Of a DNA stretch of 64,000 bases, positions 8,517 through 18,269 are shown one piece after another; the stretch's first letter is position 1, and each line of letters starts with the position of its first letter. A program made the position numbers and the translations under genes. This DNA is from Sulfurimonas sp. HSL-1716. Lineage in GTDB: Bacteria; Campylobacterota; Campylobacteria; Campylobacterales; Sulfurimonadaceae. Location: the NCBI RefSeq assembly GCF_039645975.1, contig NZ_CP147918.1:1612001-1676000 (forward strand), written 5' to 3'. The notes under the pieces are model-generated. The model was not told the origin of the DNA. It was given only the letters and a program-made list of their open reading frames with translations, and searched no databases.

Positions 8517-9781
8517 CTACGCTTTTTTTCCTTTATACACTGATTTATCGCTTCATAATGCTCTTTAACTTCCGGTTCTTTCAAACCTATCTCTTTTACG
8601 ACTTTATTTATGATTCTTTTTGCCGTTTTACACTTGTGAAGCTTATAATACCCCCAAGCAAGGGAATCCAGATAGTATGCTGAATTTGGCTCTATTTTTA
8701 GAGCCTCTTTAACATAAGATATCCCCTCTTTTATATGCGTGTTATGCTCTATCATCAAGTAACCGAGATAGTTGAGATACTGTGGTCTAGGATCTGACTG
8801 CACGGCTGTTTTTAGATCTTCGAGTATTTCATCGATACTTTTTTTATCGCCTTTTTTATCGAGACTCTCATATCTATAGATGGCACTTTGTGCCAGATAC
8901 TGCGGATCATAGTTCTGCATATAAAGTTTTTTTGCCAAGACGGAAGCCTTTGCGTAAAGCTTCGCTTCGGAATACAGCTGCAGCAGCAGATCGTCGTCAC
9001 AACCGCAGTCTTCTAAAAATATCATCAGTTTTGAGTACTCTTTTTTGTACCCGTAAAGCTTTATGATATTTTGAGCGATTTTATCGGAAGGGTCGAGTTC
9101 ATAGAGTCTCAGATATGTGGCAAGCATCCCGTCCACATTGTTCTCATTGCTGTAAAATCCCGCCAGCCTGAGACAGATGAGCTTTGAGCAGCCGTGTATC
9201 CTGATATGCGACTCAAGATATGCAAGCGCTTCGTTCTTTTTTTGAAGGTTCACATATAAGATGATCGCCATCTTGTCGAGTATTTTTTCGTTATAGTTAA
9301 CGTTATAAGCACTTTCAAGATATTTTAACGCCGTTTTAAAATGGTTCTGTTTTACATAGATATTGCTGACTAAGATATAGTCATCGGGTTCTTTTGTTTT
9401 AGTGACCAACTCAAGCGCTCTGTTTTTCGCATCTTCGAGCCTGTCAAGATCGACCAGTGCCAATATCTCGTATCTTCTAAGTACCGCATCGTCGGCAAAT
9501 TTTTTTTGATATTTTACGGATCTTTGTAAAAGCTTTTTATACTGATGCGAATCCAGCAGTCCCAAAAGCGATCTGTAGAGATACTCTTTTTTCCCCGATT
9601 TTTCATATATCGTATTAAACAGAGACGCCGAGGAGTTATAATCCCCTATTCTCTCGGCTTCAAGTGCAAATACCGTATATCTGTCTTCGCCTTCAAAAGC
9701 TTTTTGGTTCGGCTTGACGTCACTGCTGTGACATCCGATAAAAAACACTGAAACAAGTATGAAAAATATAACTTTAGTCAT
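8513..9781 (-). CDS. TPR-repeat lipoprotein
   Basis: A 422-residue envelope protein. A lipoprotein signal peptide ends in FFIGC (Cys about 17), and the rest is a chain of tetratricopeptide-like helical repeats. The clearest are near the C terminus ([23 protein letters not shown], then [23 protein letters not shown]). TPR proteins are scaffolds; no catalytic motif is seen. It overlaps both neighbours (8 bases with the cysteine-cluster gene, 4 with trpC), so it is co-translated within this operon. Its partner is unknown. Confidence 0.8.
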   Translation of the reverse strand: MTKVIFFILVSVFFIGCHSSDVKPNQKAFEGEDRYTVFALEAERIGDYNSSASLFNTIYEKSGKKEYLYRSLLGLLDSHQYKKLLQRSVKYQKKFADDAVLRRYEILALVDLDRLEDAKNRALELVTKTKEPDDYILVSNIYVKQNHFKTALKYLESAYNVNYNEKILDKMAIILYVNLQKKNEALAYLESHIRIHGCSKLICLRLAGFYSNENNVDGMLATYLRLYELDPSDKIAQNIIKLYGYKKEYSKLMIFLEDCGCDDDLLLQLYSEAKLYAKASVLAKKLYMQNYDPQYLAQSAIYRYESLDKKGDKKSIDEILEDLKTAVQSDPRPQYLNYLGYLMIEHNTHIKEGISYVKEALKIEPNSAYYLDSLAWGYYKLHKCKTAKRIINKVVKEIGLKEPEVKEHYEAINQCIKEKKRR

Positions 9782-10154
9782 CTGATATCCCTGGACACTC
9801 TTGTTTTACTTCATCTACTCTCTGTCTAAAATAATCCCAAAAAGGGAATGTTCTGCATTGAGTCGGTCTGGCCTCATATATACTGCATCCGTTCATTTTT
9901 CTGTCAAAAAATATACAGTCGTTGGAACCTTCGTACACTACCTCTTTTATGGAGTATCTATACCCTTTTTTATAAAGATATTTCTCGATAAAACTCTGCG
10001 TATCGAGTCGCAGCAGTGCTGCGATGTTCACTATCTCGTCTTGTGTAAGATAGATATAGCCGCTCTCGCCGGTACAGCATCTCCCTTCGCAGGTCTCACA
10101 CTGTGAAGGGTCAAAAGCGTAAGAGAAGCCCTCTTTTCTTATTAAATCTGACAT
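9774..10154 (-). CDS. YkgJ-like cysteine-cluster protein
   Basis: A 126-residue protein of the YkgJ (UPF0153) family, suggested to bind zinc or an Fe-S cluster. Four N-terminal cysteines are seen in QCETCEGRCC, followed by further cysteines in DCIFFDRKMNGCSIYEARPTQCRTFPFW, the diagnostic pattern. It overlaps the trmN6-like gene by 13 bases and the TPR gene by 8. Function in the family is poorly known. Confidence 0.85.
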   Translation of the reverse strand: MSDLIRKEGFSYAFDPSQCETCEGRCCTGESGYIYLTQDEIVNIAALLRLDTQSFIEKYLYKKGYRYSIKEVVYEGSNDCIFFDRKMNGCSIYEARPTQCRTFPFWDYFRQRVDEVKQECPGISDD

Positions 10155-10837
10155 TTTATGCTGTTTGTCCCCGCTTTTTCATATACTGACTCCGAAGCTT
10201 TTGAAAATCTGTCTCCGTCAAAAGCTATGAAAGGCGGCAGTACATTTAAAAGTGATTTAGAATTTTTTCTTACATGCAGCATTACCAGCGATGCACTTCT
10301 GTCTATCTTTGAATGTACGAATTGTACATCAACTACTCTTAATTTTGCTTCAGAGAGCAGAGCGCAGATAATTGCGAACTGTTTTGCATCGTAACAAAAT
10401 ATAAAATGCCCCTTCGGTGTTAAAAGCTTTGCTACTCTGCCGAAAAACTGTTTTAACGGGAGGTTCACGTTGTATCTCGCATGGTAAAGCATCTCATCTT
10501 CACTTTTTGATGCGCCCTCGTGATAAAAAGGCGGGTTTGAGATGATATAGTCAAACCCCTTTTCATCCTCATACTCTAAAAAATCCATATGGTGTATATT
10601 ATAATTTATTTCGTTTGCTTTTGCGTTTTTTTCGGCATATTTTACAAATATCTCCTGCTTTTCAACGGCATGGAGCTCGACTTTTTGATTATCTCTTGCT
10701 ACTAAAAGTCCTACAACTCCGCATCCGGCACCTACATCGAGCATCCTTCCGCGCGGATGAAAAGAGTCTATAAACTTATACAGATATAAAGAATCGCTAT
10801 TGTAACAATACCCTGATTCGGGCTGATAAAGTGTCAT
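10142..10837 (-). CDS. tRNA1(Val) A37 N6-methyltransferase-like
   Basis: SAM-dependent methyltransferase of 231 residues. Motif I is MLDVGAGCGVVGLL (about residues 36-49), and the catalytic adenine-N6 motif NPPF lies near residue 103, as in TrmN6/YfiC and HemK-type enzymes. The longer open frame to 11089 overlaps kdsB antisense. The start MTLYQPESGYCYNSDSL at 10837 matches family N termini and has an AAGGGTG ribosome-binding site. It heads the operon with the cysteine-cluster, TPR and trpC genes. The exact RNA target is inferred from family. Confidence 0.85.
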   Translation of the reverse strand: MTLYQPESGYCYNSDSLYLYKFIDSFHPRGRMLDVGAGCGVVGLLVARDNQKVELHAVEKQEIFVKYAEKNAKANEINYNIHHMDFLEYEDEKGFDYIISNPPFYHEGASKSEDEMLYHARYNVNLPLKQFFGRVAKLLTPKGHFIFCYDAKQFAIICALLSEAKLRVVDVQFVHSKIDRSASLVMLHVRKNSKSLLNVLPPFIAFDGDRFSKASESVYEKAGTNSIKCQI

Positions 10838-10854
10838 AAAACACCCTTTTTTGA

Positions 10855-10873
10855 TATAATTTCCGTAATTATA
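10855..10873. promoter_or_regulatory. Overlapping divergent -10 boxes (kdsB and trmN6-like)
   Basis: TATAAT reads rightward at 10855-10860, toward kdsB, and TATAAT reads leftward at 10868-10873, toward the methyltransferase operon. The predicted start sites cross over, so the two promoters may interfere with each other. Confidence 0.5.
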
Positions 10874-10888
10874 CACTAAGGCGGTTAA

Positions 10889-11608
10889 ATGATAATCATC
10901 CCGGCACGTTTGGCGTCCACGAGATTTCCTCAAAAAGTTCTGGCAGATATCGGCGGTCTGCCGATGGTCGTTCGCACGGCAAAAGCAGTAATGTCTGTAG
11001 ACGACGTAGTCGTTGCGACCGATGACGAGCTTATACTCTCTACCTGCAAAGATCACGATATCAAAGCCATGATGACCTCGACCACCCATAAAAGCGGAAC
11101 GGACCGTATTAACGAATGTGCACAGCTTTTGGATATCGCAGATGATGAGATCATCATAAACGTACAGGCAGATGAGCCTTTTATTGAAACAGCCGTAGTC
11201 AAAGCACTCATAGACAGGCTTGACACGCTTAAAAAGAAAAACGAACCTTTCATCATGGGAAGCTGTTATAACGCTATTAACAAAGAAGCTGCACAGGATC
11301 CAAATCTTGTAAAAGTAATACTTGACGATGCAAACAACGCCATCTATTTTTCAAGATCGCCTATTCCCTATGACAGAAGCGGAGATGCAAGCTATTTCGG
11401 GCATATCGGAATCTACGGATTCACGAAAAAGAGTCTGTATGAGTTTTGCAATCTGAGCGATGCTCCGATAGAAGATATAGAAAAGTTAGAGCAGTTACGT
11501 GCGATCTATCATCAAAAGAAGATATCGATGGTAAAAGTTTCGAGTACGGGATTTGGTATAGATACCGAGGAAGATCTAAAAAAAGCGAAAGAGATATTTT
11601 TAAAATAG
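10889..11608 (+). CDS. kdsB: CMP-KDO synthetase
   Basis: 3-deoxy-manno-octulosonate cytidylyltransferase activates KDO with CTP for the inner core of lipopolysaccharide; cytoplasmic. At 239 residues it has family length. The N-terminal nucleotide-binding signature IIIPARLASTRFPQKVLADIGG is clear, as are VQADEPFI and the C-terminal GIDTEEDLKKA. It starts at ATG 10889. The stop codon lies inside the stem of a terminator shared with the convergent rpsO. Confidence 0.96.
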   Translation: MIIIPARLASTRFPQKVLADIGGLPMVVRTAKAVMSVDDVVVATDDELILSTCKDHDIKAMMTSTTHKSGTDRINECAQLLDIADDEIIINVQADEPFIETAVVKALIDRLDTLKKKNEPFIMGSCYNAINKEAAQDPNLVKVILDDANNAIYFSRSPIPYDRSGDASYFGHIGIYGFTKKSLYEFCNLSDAPIEDIEKLEQLRAIYHQKKISMVKVSSTGFGIDTEEDLKKAKEIFLK

Positions 11609-11628
11609 TCCGGTTAACGGACTATTTT
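11602..11628. terminator. Bidirectional terminator between kdsB and rpsO
   Basis: An 11-bp perfect stem AAAATAGTCCG / CGGACTATTTT with loop GTTAA has a T-run on either strand. The kdsB TAG is part of the left arm. It should terminate both convergent genes. Confidence 0.85.
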
Positions 11629-11643
11629 TATACAAGTAGTTAC

Positions 11644-11919
11644 TTATATGTTGTCGCGGATACCGAGGTCTGCAACAAGTTTATTGTAAGCTTCTCTGTT
11701 TTTAGCTTTGAAGTAACGCATCAAACGACGACGTTGACCGACAAGTTTTAGCAGACCTAAACGAGATGCATGATCTTTTTTAAACACTTTAAGGTGAGAA
11801 GTCAACTCTTCAATACGGTTACTTAAAAGTGCGATTTGAACTTCGCTTGAACCCGTATCGTTTTCACTACGTCCGTACTTAGCAATAATTTCTAATTTTT
11901 TAGCCGAATCTAAAGCCAT
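11644..11919 (-). CDS. rpsO: 30S ribosomal protein S15
   Basis: Primary 16S-binding protein of the small subunit. It is 91 residues long with the family signatures [41 protein letters not shown] and a terminal helical segment. A strong AGGAGG ribosome-binding site lies 5-6 bases before the ATG. It is divergent from the Rrf2-family gene, with 164 bases of promoter region between them. Confidence 0.98.
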   Translation of the reverse strand: MALDSAKKLEIIAKYGRSENDTGSSEVQIALLSNRIEELTSHLKVFKKDHASRLGLLKLVGQRRRLMRYFKAKNREAYNKLVADLGIRDNI

Positions 11920-12083
11920 AATAGCCTCCTGAATGGTATAATAATCTAGCTTTTAAAAGCCGAAGCGAAATTATATCTAAAATTTCTTCAATCTCCTATA
12001 CCCGGCTTAAATAAATTAGACCCCGTAAAATATTTTTTTAGATATAATACCTATAATTTATACATTTTAGGAAACCATCATCT

Positions 12084-12488
12084 ATGTTAATGACACGCGC
12101 GAGCGAATACGCTCTTTTATCTTTGGTTGTTTTGGCGAAAGCTTCCGGTCCTATGGATTCGGATACTTTGTCAAAAGAGCTTGACATCTCCAAAAGTTTT
12201 TTATCAAAAATACTGCAGTCTCTCACAAGACATCATATCCTCCAGTCATTTAAGGGAGTAAACGGCGGATTCGAACTTATCAAAAACAGTAAGGAGATAA
12301 CCATCTTGGAGGTCATGTGTGCCGTAGAGGGAAAAAGTCCGGCGGTTTTTGATTGTTCGCCTTCCATAAACTCCTGCCCTGCGGATAAAGCCAAGGTATG
12401 CTCATTATGGCCGTTTTTAAACAAACTTCAGGGGAAAATCGACGATTTCTTAGATACGCTCACCATCGAAGATCTTATAGAAGAGTGA
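12084..12488 (+). CDS. Rrf2-family transcription regulator
   Basis: A 134-residue winged-helix regulator. The N-terminal MTRASEYALLSLVVLA and the helix-turn-helix around residues 25-50 are typical. The C-terminal part carries Cys91, Cys98 and Cys106 (C-x6-C-x7-C), placed like the Fe-S ligands of IscR, NsrR and RirA, so a redox, iron or nitric-oxide signal is likely. An in-frame ATG two codons downstream is an alternative start. Two TATAAT-like boxes lie upstream (around 12044-12060). Only 3 bases separate it from flhA. Confidence 0.88.
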   Translation: MLMTRASEYALLSLVVLAKASGPMDSDTLSKELDISKSFLSKILQSLTRHHILQSFKGVNGGFELIKNSKEITILEVMCAVEGKSPAVFDCSPSINSCPADKAKVCSLWPFLNKLQGKIDDFLDTLTIEDLIEE

Positions 12489-12491
12489 CAT

Positions 12492-14672
12492 TTGGAAAAA
12501 AAAGTACCTTTTAGAAAACAGATAAGCCAATCTCTTAATTTTTTAATCGGTCAACGCGATTTAAGTGTAGTATTTTTTGTCGTCGCCATTATTGCCATCA
12601 TCATCGTTCCTCTTCCGAGCGGTGTACTTGATCTGATGCTTACCATCTCTATGGCGATCGCGGTTTTAATACTTCTCATATCTCTTTACATACCAAAACC
12701 GACCGATCTGACGACATTTCCGACCATTATTCTTATCATCACTCTTTTCAGGCTTTCTCTAAACGTCGCCACAACAAGGATGATTCTCAGTCACGGGAAC
12801 GAAGGTCCTCAGGCGGTGAGTGATATCATCACCAGTTTCGGACAGTTCGTCGTGGGCGGAAACTATGTTATAGGGATCATCGTCTTTACCATCCTTGTCA
12901 TCATCAACTTTATGGTCATCACCAAAGGTGCGGGAAGGGTTGCAGAGGTCGCTGCACGTTTTACCCTCGACTCGATGCCCGGTAAACAGATGGCAGTCGA
13001 TGCCGACTTAAACGCCGGACTCATAGATGACGAACAGGCAAAAGAAAGACGTGCGGAAATTCTTCAGGACGCAAACTTCTACGGAGCCATGGACGGTTCG
13101 AGCAAGTTCGTAAAAGGAGATGCCGTTGCGGGTATCATCATCACGCTTGTAAATATCATCGGCGGATTTCTCATAGGAGTGTTTCAGCATGATATGACGG
13201 TCGCAAGCAGTGCTTCGACATTTACCATACTTACCATCGGAGACGGACTTGTCGGGCAGATCCCCGCACTCATCGTATCGACTGCGACGGGTATTATGAT
13301 CACCCGTTCATCAAGCGACGGAAGCAACTTTGCCGAAGGTACCATCAAACAGATGATGGGAAGTGCAAAGAATATGATCATCGTCGGCGGGATCATGATC
13401 ATGTTTGCACTCGTTCCCGGTCTTCCGACAATATCTATGGGCTTTGTCGGTCTAGTATTTTTGGGGCTTGGATACGCTCTTTACAAGTATGACTTGGGAG
13501 AACTCACCATCTTGAACGCTCTTTCGCCTTCAAGCAAAGAGAAAGAGGAAAGCGAAGAGAAAACCTCAGCCGCGTCTGCTCAGACGAAAACGGCGGCAAA
13601 ATCAAATGAAGAGATCGCAAAAGAGGAGGAAGCGGCACTTGAAGATATCTTGAAAGTAGAGATGCTTGAACTCACGTTAGGCTATCAGCTTATCCGTCTT
13701 GCCGATGCCGCACAAGGCGGTGATCTTTTAGAGCGTATCCGCTCTATGCGCCGTAAGATAGCTGCAGACTTCGGTTTTTTAATGCCTCAGGTTCGTATAC
13801 GCGATAATCTGCATCTCAAACCAAACCAGTACCAGATACTTTTAAAAGGTATCTCTATCGGAGAGGGAACGATTGTTCCCGATAAGTTCTTGGCGATGGA
13901 CAGCGGAATGGCGACGGGCGATATCGACGGAGAGCCGACAAAAGAACCGGCATTCGGTCTTGATGCCCTGTGGATATCACCGGGACAAAAAGAGGATGCC
14001 ATCATCAACGGCTATACCGTCGTAGATCCTGCGACCGTTATCTCCACTCATATGAGCGAGCTTGTCAAACGTTATGCCGAAGACCTGCTCACCCGTCAAG
14101 AGGTACAGTCTCTCATCAACAAGATCAAAGAGGATTATCCCGTTGTCGTCGACGATGTACTTAAAGTCGCAAGCATCGGGCTTATTCAAAGGGTATTCAA
14201 ATCACTTTTACATGAAAAGATACCGCTTAAAGATATGCTGACGATCTTAGAAACCGTCGCAGACATCGGTGAATACACTAAAAACATCGATATCATTACC
14301 GAACAGGTCCGTGCAAAACTCTCCCGGGTGATCACACAAATGTACGCGGGTGATAACGGCATCATCCATCTGCTTACATTCTCGACTGCAAGCGAACAGA
14401 TGATGCTTGAAAAATCAAATGAAAAAGACGGCATAAGAAATCTTATGCTCAATGTCGGCGAAATAAACAACCTTATCCAAGCAACGAGTCAAAAAGCGAC
14501 CGAAGTCCTGCAAAAAGGGATATCTCCTGTCATCATCATAGTCGATCCGCAGCTGCGCCGTCCTGTTGCCGAGATTTTTGAAAGATTCAGCCTTGATGTC
14601 GTAACGCTTTCTCACGCAGAGATAGACTCAAACGCAAAATTCGAAGTAATGGGTTCTATCGATATAGCCTAG
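12492..14672 (+). CDS. flhA: Flagellar type III export gate protein FlhA
   Basis: Central membrane component of the flagellar export gate. It has 726 residues, close to the usual 690-730. The N-terminal half has about eight membrane helices; the FHIPEP-type loop is visible as TRMILSHG, then GDAVAGIIITLVNIIGG, and the charged cytoplasmic loop contains VDADLNAGLIDDEQAKERR. A Lys/Glu/Ala-rich linker at about 350-385 leads to the cytoplasmic docking domain. The start is TTG at 12492, following the Rrf2 gene by 3 bases, so expression is probably coupled to that regulator. Confidence 0.97.
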   Translation: MEKKVPFRKQISQSLNFLIGQRDLSVVFFVVAIIAIIIVPLPSGVLDLMLTISMAIAVLILLISLYIPKPTDLTTFPTIILIITLFRLSLNVATTRMILSHGNEGPQAVSDIITSFGQFVVGGNYVIGIIVFTILVIINFMVITKGAGRVAEVAARFTLDSMPGKQMAVDADLNAGLIDDEQAKERRAEILQDANFYGAMDGSSKFVKGDAVAGIIITLVNIIGGFLIGVFQHDMTVASSASTFTILTIGDGLVGQIPALIVSTATGIMITRSSSDGSNFAEGTIKQMMGSAKNMIIVGGIMIMFALVPGLPTISMGFVGLVFLGLGYALYKYDLGELTILNALSPSSKEKEESEEKTSAASAQTKTAAKSNEEIAKEEEAALEDILKVEMLELTLGYQLIRLADAAQGGDLLERIRSMRRKIAADFGFLMPQVRIRDNLHLKPNQYQILLKGISIGEGTIVPDKFLAMDSGMATGDIDGEPTKEPAFGLDALWISPGQKEDAIINGYTVVDPATVISTHMSELVKRYAEDLLTRQEVQSLINKIKEDYPVVVDDVLKVASIGLIQRVFKSLLHEKIPLKDMLTILETVADIGEYTKNIDIITEQVRAKLSRVITQMYAGDNGIIHLLTFSTASEQMMLEKSNEKDGIRNLMLNVGEINNLIQATSQKATEVLQKGISPVIIIVDPQLRRPVAEIFERFSLDVVTLSHAEIDSNAKFEVMGSIDIA

Positions 14673-14702
14673 ACTTCGCGTAAACCTAAAAAAGGAAAAA
14701 AA

Positions 14703-15782
14703 TTGAACATACAAAATATATATCATCTCTCGCATACGGATCTTGACGGCTACAGCTGCCAGCTTGTCATGAGCTACACTCCGCATAATATGAAAAGCTA
14801 TAACGCCAACTACGGTGCAGAAGTGAAAAGCAGACTCGAAGAGATACTAGATGATATCAAAGCAAACGACAAAAGCGCCCTTATCCTTATAACGGATCTC
14901 AATCTGACGATGGATGAAGCAAAATGGCTGGATAGAGAAGTGATCCAATTGTGCGACAAAGGCAGAGATATAAAGATCCTTCTCTTGGATCATCATGGAA
15001 GCGGACAGGACAGTGCGAACAAATTCGACTGGTACTATCTCGACACCACAAGATGCGCTACAAAGATTACTTACGATTATGCAAAAGAGAATTTTGAACT
15101 AAACGAAACATCTTGGATGGAAAAATTCGTCGATATCGTAAATGCCGTCGATCTCTGGAAACAGGAGGAAGTATTTAACTTTGAATTCGGAAAGGTCTGT
15201 ATGCGTCTTATTTCCGAAACGAGAGAGTTAAACCGCGTAACTTTCGGAGATGACGACAGATTTTATAAACTTTCGCTTTTACAAAAAGCCGTCGAATTTA
15301 TAGAAAATGAAAAAGCGAATATCGCATTAGACGACGCTATACATATGATGAAAAAAGAGTTTTTTAAAGAAGATGAAGACGACACGCTGGATAATCTTTC
15401 AACTGCATACATCGTAAACCTTCTGGGTCAAAAAACAAATATTATGACGATATATTACAAAGGCTACAAAGGATTCCTAAGCTACGGCGTGGGCAACACT
15501 TCCATCGTTGGAAACGGTTTTTTGACAAAGTTCGATGATTATGACTTTATAGTCGACGTAAGTTACAGAGGCACGATGAGCTTTCGGGCAAACAACAAGG
15601 TAAGCGTCTCCGAAATCGCAAAAGAGTGGGTGGACGGAGGCGGACATCCCAATGCCTCGGGCGGACGTATCATAGGCTTTAAAGAGCAGTACAGATACGC
15701 CAAAGTAAAAGAGCAGATACAAAAGCTCATAGCAGATAAAGAAGCCGTAGCCGGAAACTTGGAGTATAAGAAAGAGGACTAA
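14703..15782 (+). CDS. DHH-family phosphoesterase
   Basis: A 359-residue metal-dependent phosphoesterase. Motifs HTDLDGYS (about residue 11), LITDLN (about 63) and LLDHHGSG (about 94) form the DHH active site. GGGHPNASGGR near residue 315 is the DHHA1 substrate-binding motif. Related enzymes degrade short RNA (nanoRNase), pAp or cyclic dinucleotides; the sequence does not choose between these. It starts at TTG 14703, 30 bases after flhA, and overlaps the convergent amiC by 4 bases. Confidence 0.85.
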   Translation: MNIQNIYHLSHTDLDGYSCQLVMSYTPHNMKSYNANYGAEVKSRLEEILDDIKANDKSALILITDLNLTMDEAKWLDREVIQLCDKGRDIKILLLDHHGSGQDSANKFDWYYLDTTRCATKITYDYAKENFELNETSWMEKFVDIVNAVDLWKQEEVFNFEFGKVCMRLISETRELNRVTFGDDDRFYKLSLLQKAVEFIENEKANIALDDAIHMMKKEFFKEDEDDTLDNLSTAYIVNLLGQKTNIMTIYYKGYKGFLSYGVGNTSIVGNGFLTKFDDYDFIVDVSYRGTMSFRANNKVSVSEIAKEWVDGGGHPNASGGRIIGFKEQYRYAKVKEQIQKLIADKEAVAGNLEYKKED

Positions 15783-17167
15783 TTATTTATAAAATAACTC
15801 TCGACGCCGTTGGCGATCCCCTCGGCCAAATGCTTTTCATATGTTTTGTTGACAAGTTTTTTTGCTTCTTCGGGGTTTGTAATAAATCCTACCTCGACCA
15901 GAACAGCCGGCATCTGCGCACCTACTAAGACCCAAAACGGCCCTTCGCGCACACCTGCATCTATGACGCCTTTGTGATGCTTTCTTAAATTGCCGAGCAT
16001 TCCCCGCTGCAGATCTATTGCCAGTTTGTTTGATGCAATTCGGTTTAGATTTGTCGTAAACTTCAAAAACGTCGTTTTACCGTAACCGTTCATATCCGAA
16101 AGATCGGCGGAGTTCTCCAGCTCCGCGACCGATGTCGCTCTTGCACTTCTCGAAGGTGAAAGAAAATATGTCTCTATACCGCAGGCTTTCTCAGCTTTTG
16201 AACTGCAGACGGCATTTGCATGAATGGATATAAAAAGATCGGCATCTTTTCTATTCGCGTATGCCGTACGTTCTTTTAGTTTTATGAAAATATCTCTGTC
16301 TCTTGTCATATAAACCTTATATCCGCGCTTTTTAAGAGTCTGTGTAAGCTCTTTGGCGATAGAGAGAACCAGATTTTTTTCATAATAGTGTCTATATCCG
16401 ATAGCACCGGAGTCTTTTCCTCCATGACCAGGATCCACTACTATTATCTTGTTCGTATGCGTATTGTATTTTTTCGGCAAGGTTCTAAGAGTGCTTTTAT
16501 TGAAAACCTGCTTCTCTGTTATCAGCAAACTGATGATCAGATCATTTTTATCTACGGTGAAATGCAGGTTCAACTTTTCTCTATTTTCAAATACCAGTCT
16601 TAACGTCTTTGGATTATATTGGTTTAATTTGATCCTGGATACGCCTTTTTTAACAAGAACTTTGCTTTTGGAGATCGAAGAGGAACTTATATCAAATACA
16701 TACCTGTATCTGTTTTTTTTACTGTCATGAAGTACAAAGTATTTGATCTGACCGTTTTTAAGCACGGTATCGAAACTTAGAACAAGATCATTGCCGTCCC
16801 ATTTTACGGATTTTACTCTTGAGAGCGGTTCGAGCTTAACAGTCTTTGTTTTACTTCTTGTATCGCTTTTTGATACTTTATAGGTATTATGCGAGTTTAT
16901 TTTTTTCAGCTCGTCCGAATATTGGGAAACATCTATGTGAAGTTCTTTACCTGTAACCACTATGCCGTTTAACGATTTTATTTTCAACGACGAGTCACCG
17001 CTTATAATCGAACGAAGATAGAGATTCTTGTAATCGTTATATGCTCTAAAAAGTTCATTGGTTTTACCGGATCCGGCAAGCCCCTCGGCTCTTTTTAATA
17101 TATCTTGATTTGTCGATGCACCGAGCAAAGATACCAATAAAAAAAGGGAAGAGAAGAATCTAAACAT
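15779..17167 (-). CDS. amiC: N-acetylmuramoyl-L-alanine amidase (AmiC type)
   Basis: Periplasmic zinc amidase that cleaves the stem peptide from peptidoglycan during cell separation. It is 462 residues: signal peptide at about 1-18, an AMIN-type beta domain around 120-210 and an Amidase_3 domain from about 235. Zinc and catalytic motifs are visible: VVDPGHGGKDSG (His), YYEKNLVLSIA (Glu), ISIHANA (His) and VLVEVGFITN (catalytic Glu). It is the last gene of the leftward pyrH-amiC group, 7 bases after the NMO-like gene. Confidence 0.93.
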   Translation of the reverse strand: MFRFFSSLFLLVSLLGASTNQDILKRAEGLAGSGKTNELFRAYNDYKNLYLRSIISGDSSLKIKSLNGIVVTGKELHIDVSQYSDELKKINSHNTYKVSKSDTRSKTKTVKLEPLSRVKSVKWDGNDLVLSFDTVLKNGQIKYFVLHDSKKNRYRYVFDISSSSISKSKVLVKKGVSRIKLNQYNPKTLRLVFENREKLNLHFTVDKNDLIISLLITEKQVFNKSTLRTLPKKYNTHTNKIIVVDPGHGGKDSGAIGYRHYYEKNLVLSIAKELTQTLKKRGYKVYMTRDRDIFIKLKERTAYANRKDADLFISIHANAVCSSKAEKACGIETYFLSPSRSARATSVAELENSADLSDMNGYGKTTFLKFTTNLNRIASNKLAIDLQRGMLGNLRKHHKGVIDAGVREGPFWVLVGAQMPAVLVEVGFITNPEEAKKLVNKTYEKHLAEGIANGVESYFINN

Positions 17168-17174
17168 TCAAATT

Positions 17175-18269
17175 TTATTCACCGTTTACCAATTTGTCCA
17201 TCAACTCTTTTACTGAGATAAGTTCGTTCAAACGATAGCCGTTCGTTCCCGAAAAGAAGAGTCCAAACTCAAGATCTCCGTTATATGCGTCACTGAGTCT
17301 GTCCGCTATACAAAACCCGACCTCTTTTGCTTCGACTCCGCGATGACACGGGGCGACACAGTTTGAGATACACTTGATCACGGGACCTTCTCTTTTTTCT
17401 ACGAGAGATGTGAGGTTCGTCTTTACGCCGCGGGCAGGATAACCGACAGGTGAAGACATAAGCTGTATATCTTCCTCTTTCGCGTTTAAGAGTACTTCTT
17501 TAAAGTTTTCATGTGCGTCACATTCGTGCGTACCGATGAATCTTGTACCCATCTGAACGCCTGCAGCTCCTAGTGCCATCATCTCGTCGATATCTTTTTT
17601 ATCCCAGATACCGCCTGCTGCAAAAACGGGAATGTCGCCCCATTTTTTCGCTTCTTCCACTACCGGTGCCACAAGATTTTCCAATTGAAACTCTTCCATT
17701 GCACACTGTTCATAGGTAAATCCCTGATGGCCTCCGCTTTTTGGACCTTCCAGTACAACGGCATCGGGAAGACGGTTGTATCTTTTCTGCCATCTTTTGC
17801 AGATAATGGCAAGAGCTTTTGGAGAGGAAACGATGGGTACCAATGCGACATCGGGGTATTCTTCGGTAAACTCGGGCATATTCGTAGGAAGTCCCGCACC
17901 CGTTATGATGATATCGATCCCGGCTTCGCATGCATCTTTTACGACACGTCCGTAATCATTGATGGCATAGAGGATATTTGCTGCCAGAGGTTTATTGCCG
18001 CATATCTTTCTGGCGTTTTTGATGATCGCTGTCAATCCCTCTTTTGAATAAAAATTTTCAGCCTCCAAGGGTCTTTGCGAAACAAGACGTTTTGCATAGG
18101 ATTTATCTTCATAATAACCCGTACCGACTGCGCTTATAACTCCAAGACCTCCCTCTTTGGACACGGTTCCCGCCAGTTTATCCCAGCTTACACCGACACC
18201 CATGCCTCCTTGAATGATAGGTCTCTTTATTTTATATTTTCCTATTTGTACAGATTTATAACTCATCAC
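17175..18269 (-). CDS. Nitronate monooxygenase-like flavoprotein
   Basis: TIM-barrel FMN enzyme of the 2-nitropropane dioxygenase / FabK superfamily, 364 residues. Typical features are [26 protein letters not shown] at the N terminus, IITGAGLP in the middle, and [31 protein letters not shown] for phosphate binding. The true role in Campylobacterota is not known; nitronate detoxification or an enoyl-reductase-like role are the alternatives. It overlaps tyrS by 4 bases. Confidence 0.85.
   Translation of the reverse strand: MMSYKSVQIGKYKIKRPIIQGGMGVGVSWDKLAGTVSKEGGLGVISAVGTGYYEDKSYAKRLVSQRPLEAENFYSKEGLTAIIKNARKICGNKPLAANILYAINDYGRVVKDACEAGIDIIITGAGLPTNMPEFTEEYPDVALVPIVSSPKALAIICKRWQKRYNRLPDAVVLEGPKSGGHQGFTYEQCAMEEFQLENLVAPVVEEAKKWGDIPVFAAGGIWDKKDIDEMMALGAAGVQMGTRFIGTHECDAHENFKEVLLNAKEEDIQLMSSPVGYPARGVKTNLTSLVEKREGPVIKCISNCVAPCHRGVEAKEVGFCIADRLSDAYNGDLEFGLFFSGTNGYRLNELISVKELMDKLVNGE

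Noticed and set aside
10838-11089. 84-residue N-terminal extension of the methyltransferase
   Set aside because: It is antisense to kdsB, and the family-type start with a ribosome-binding site is at 10837.
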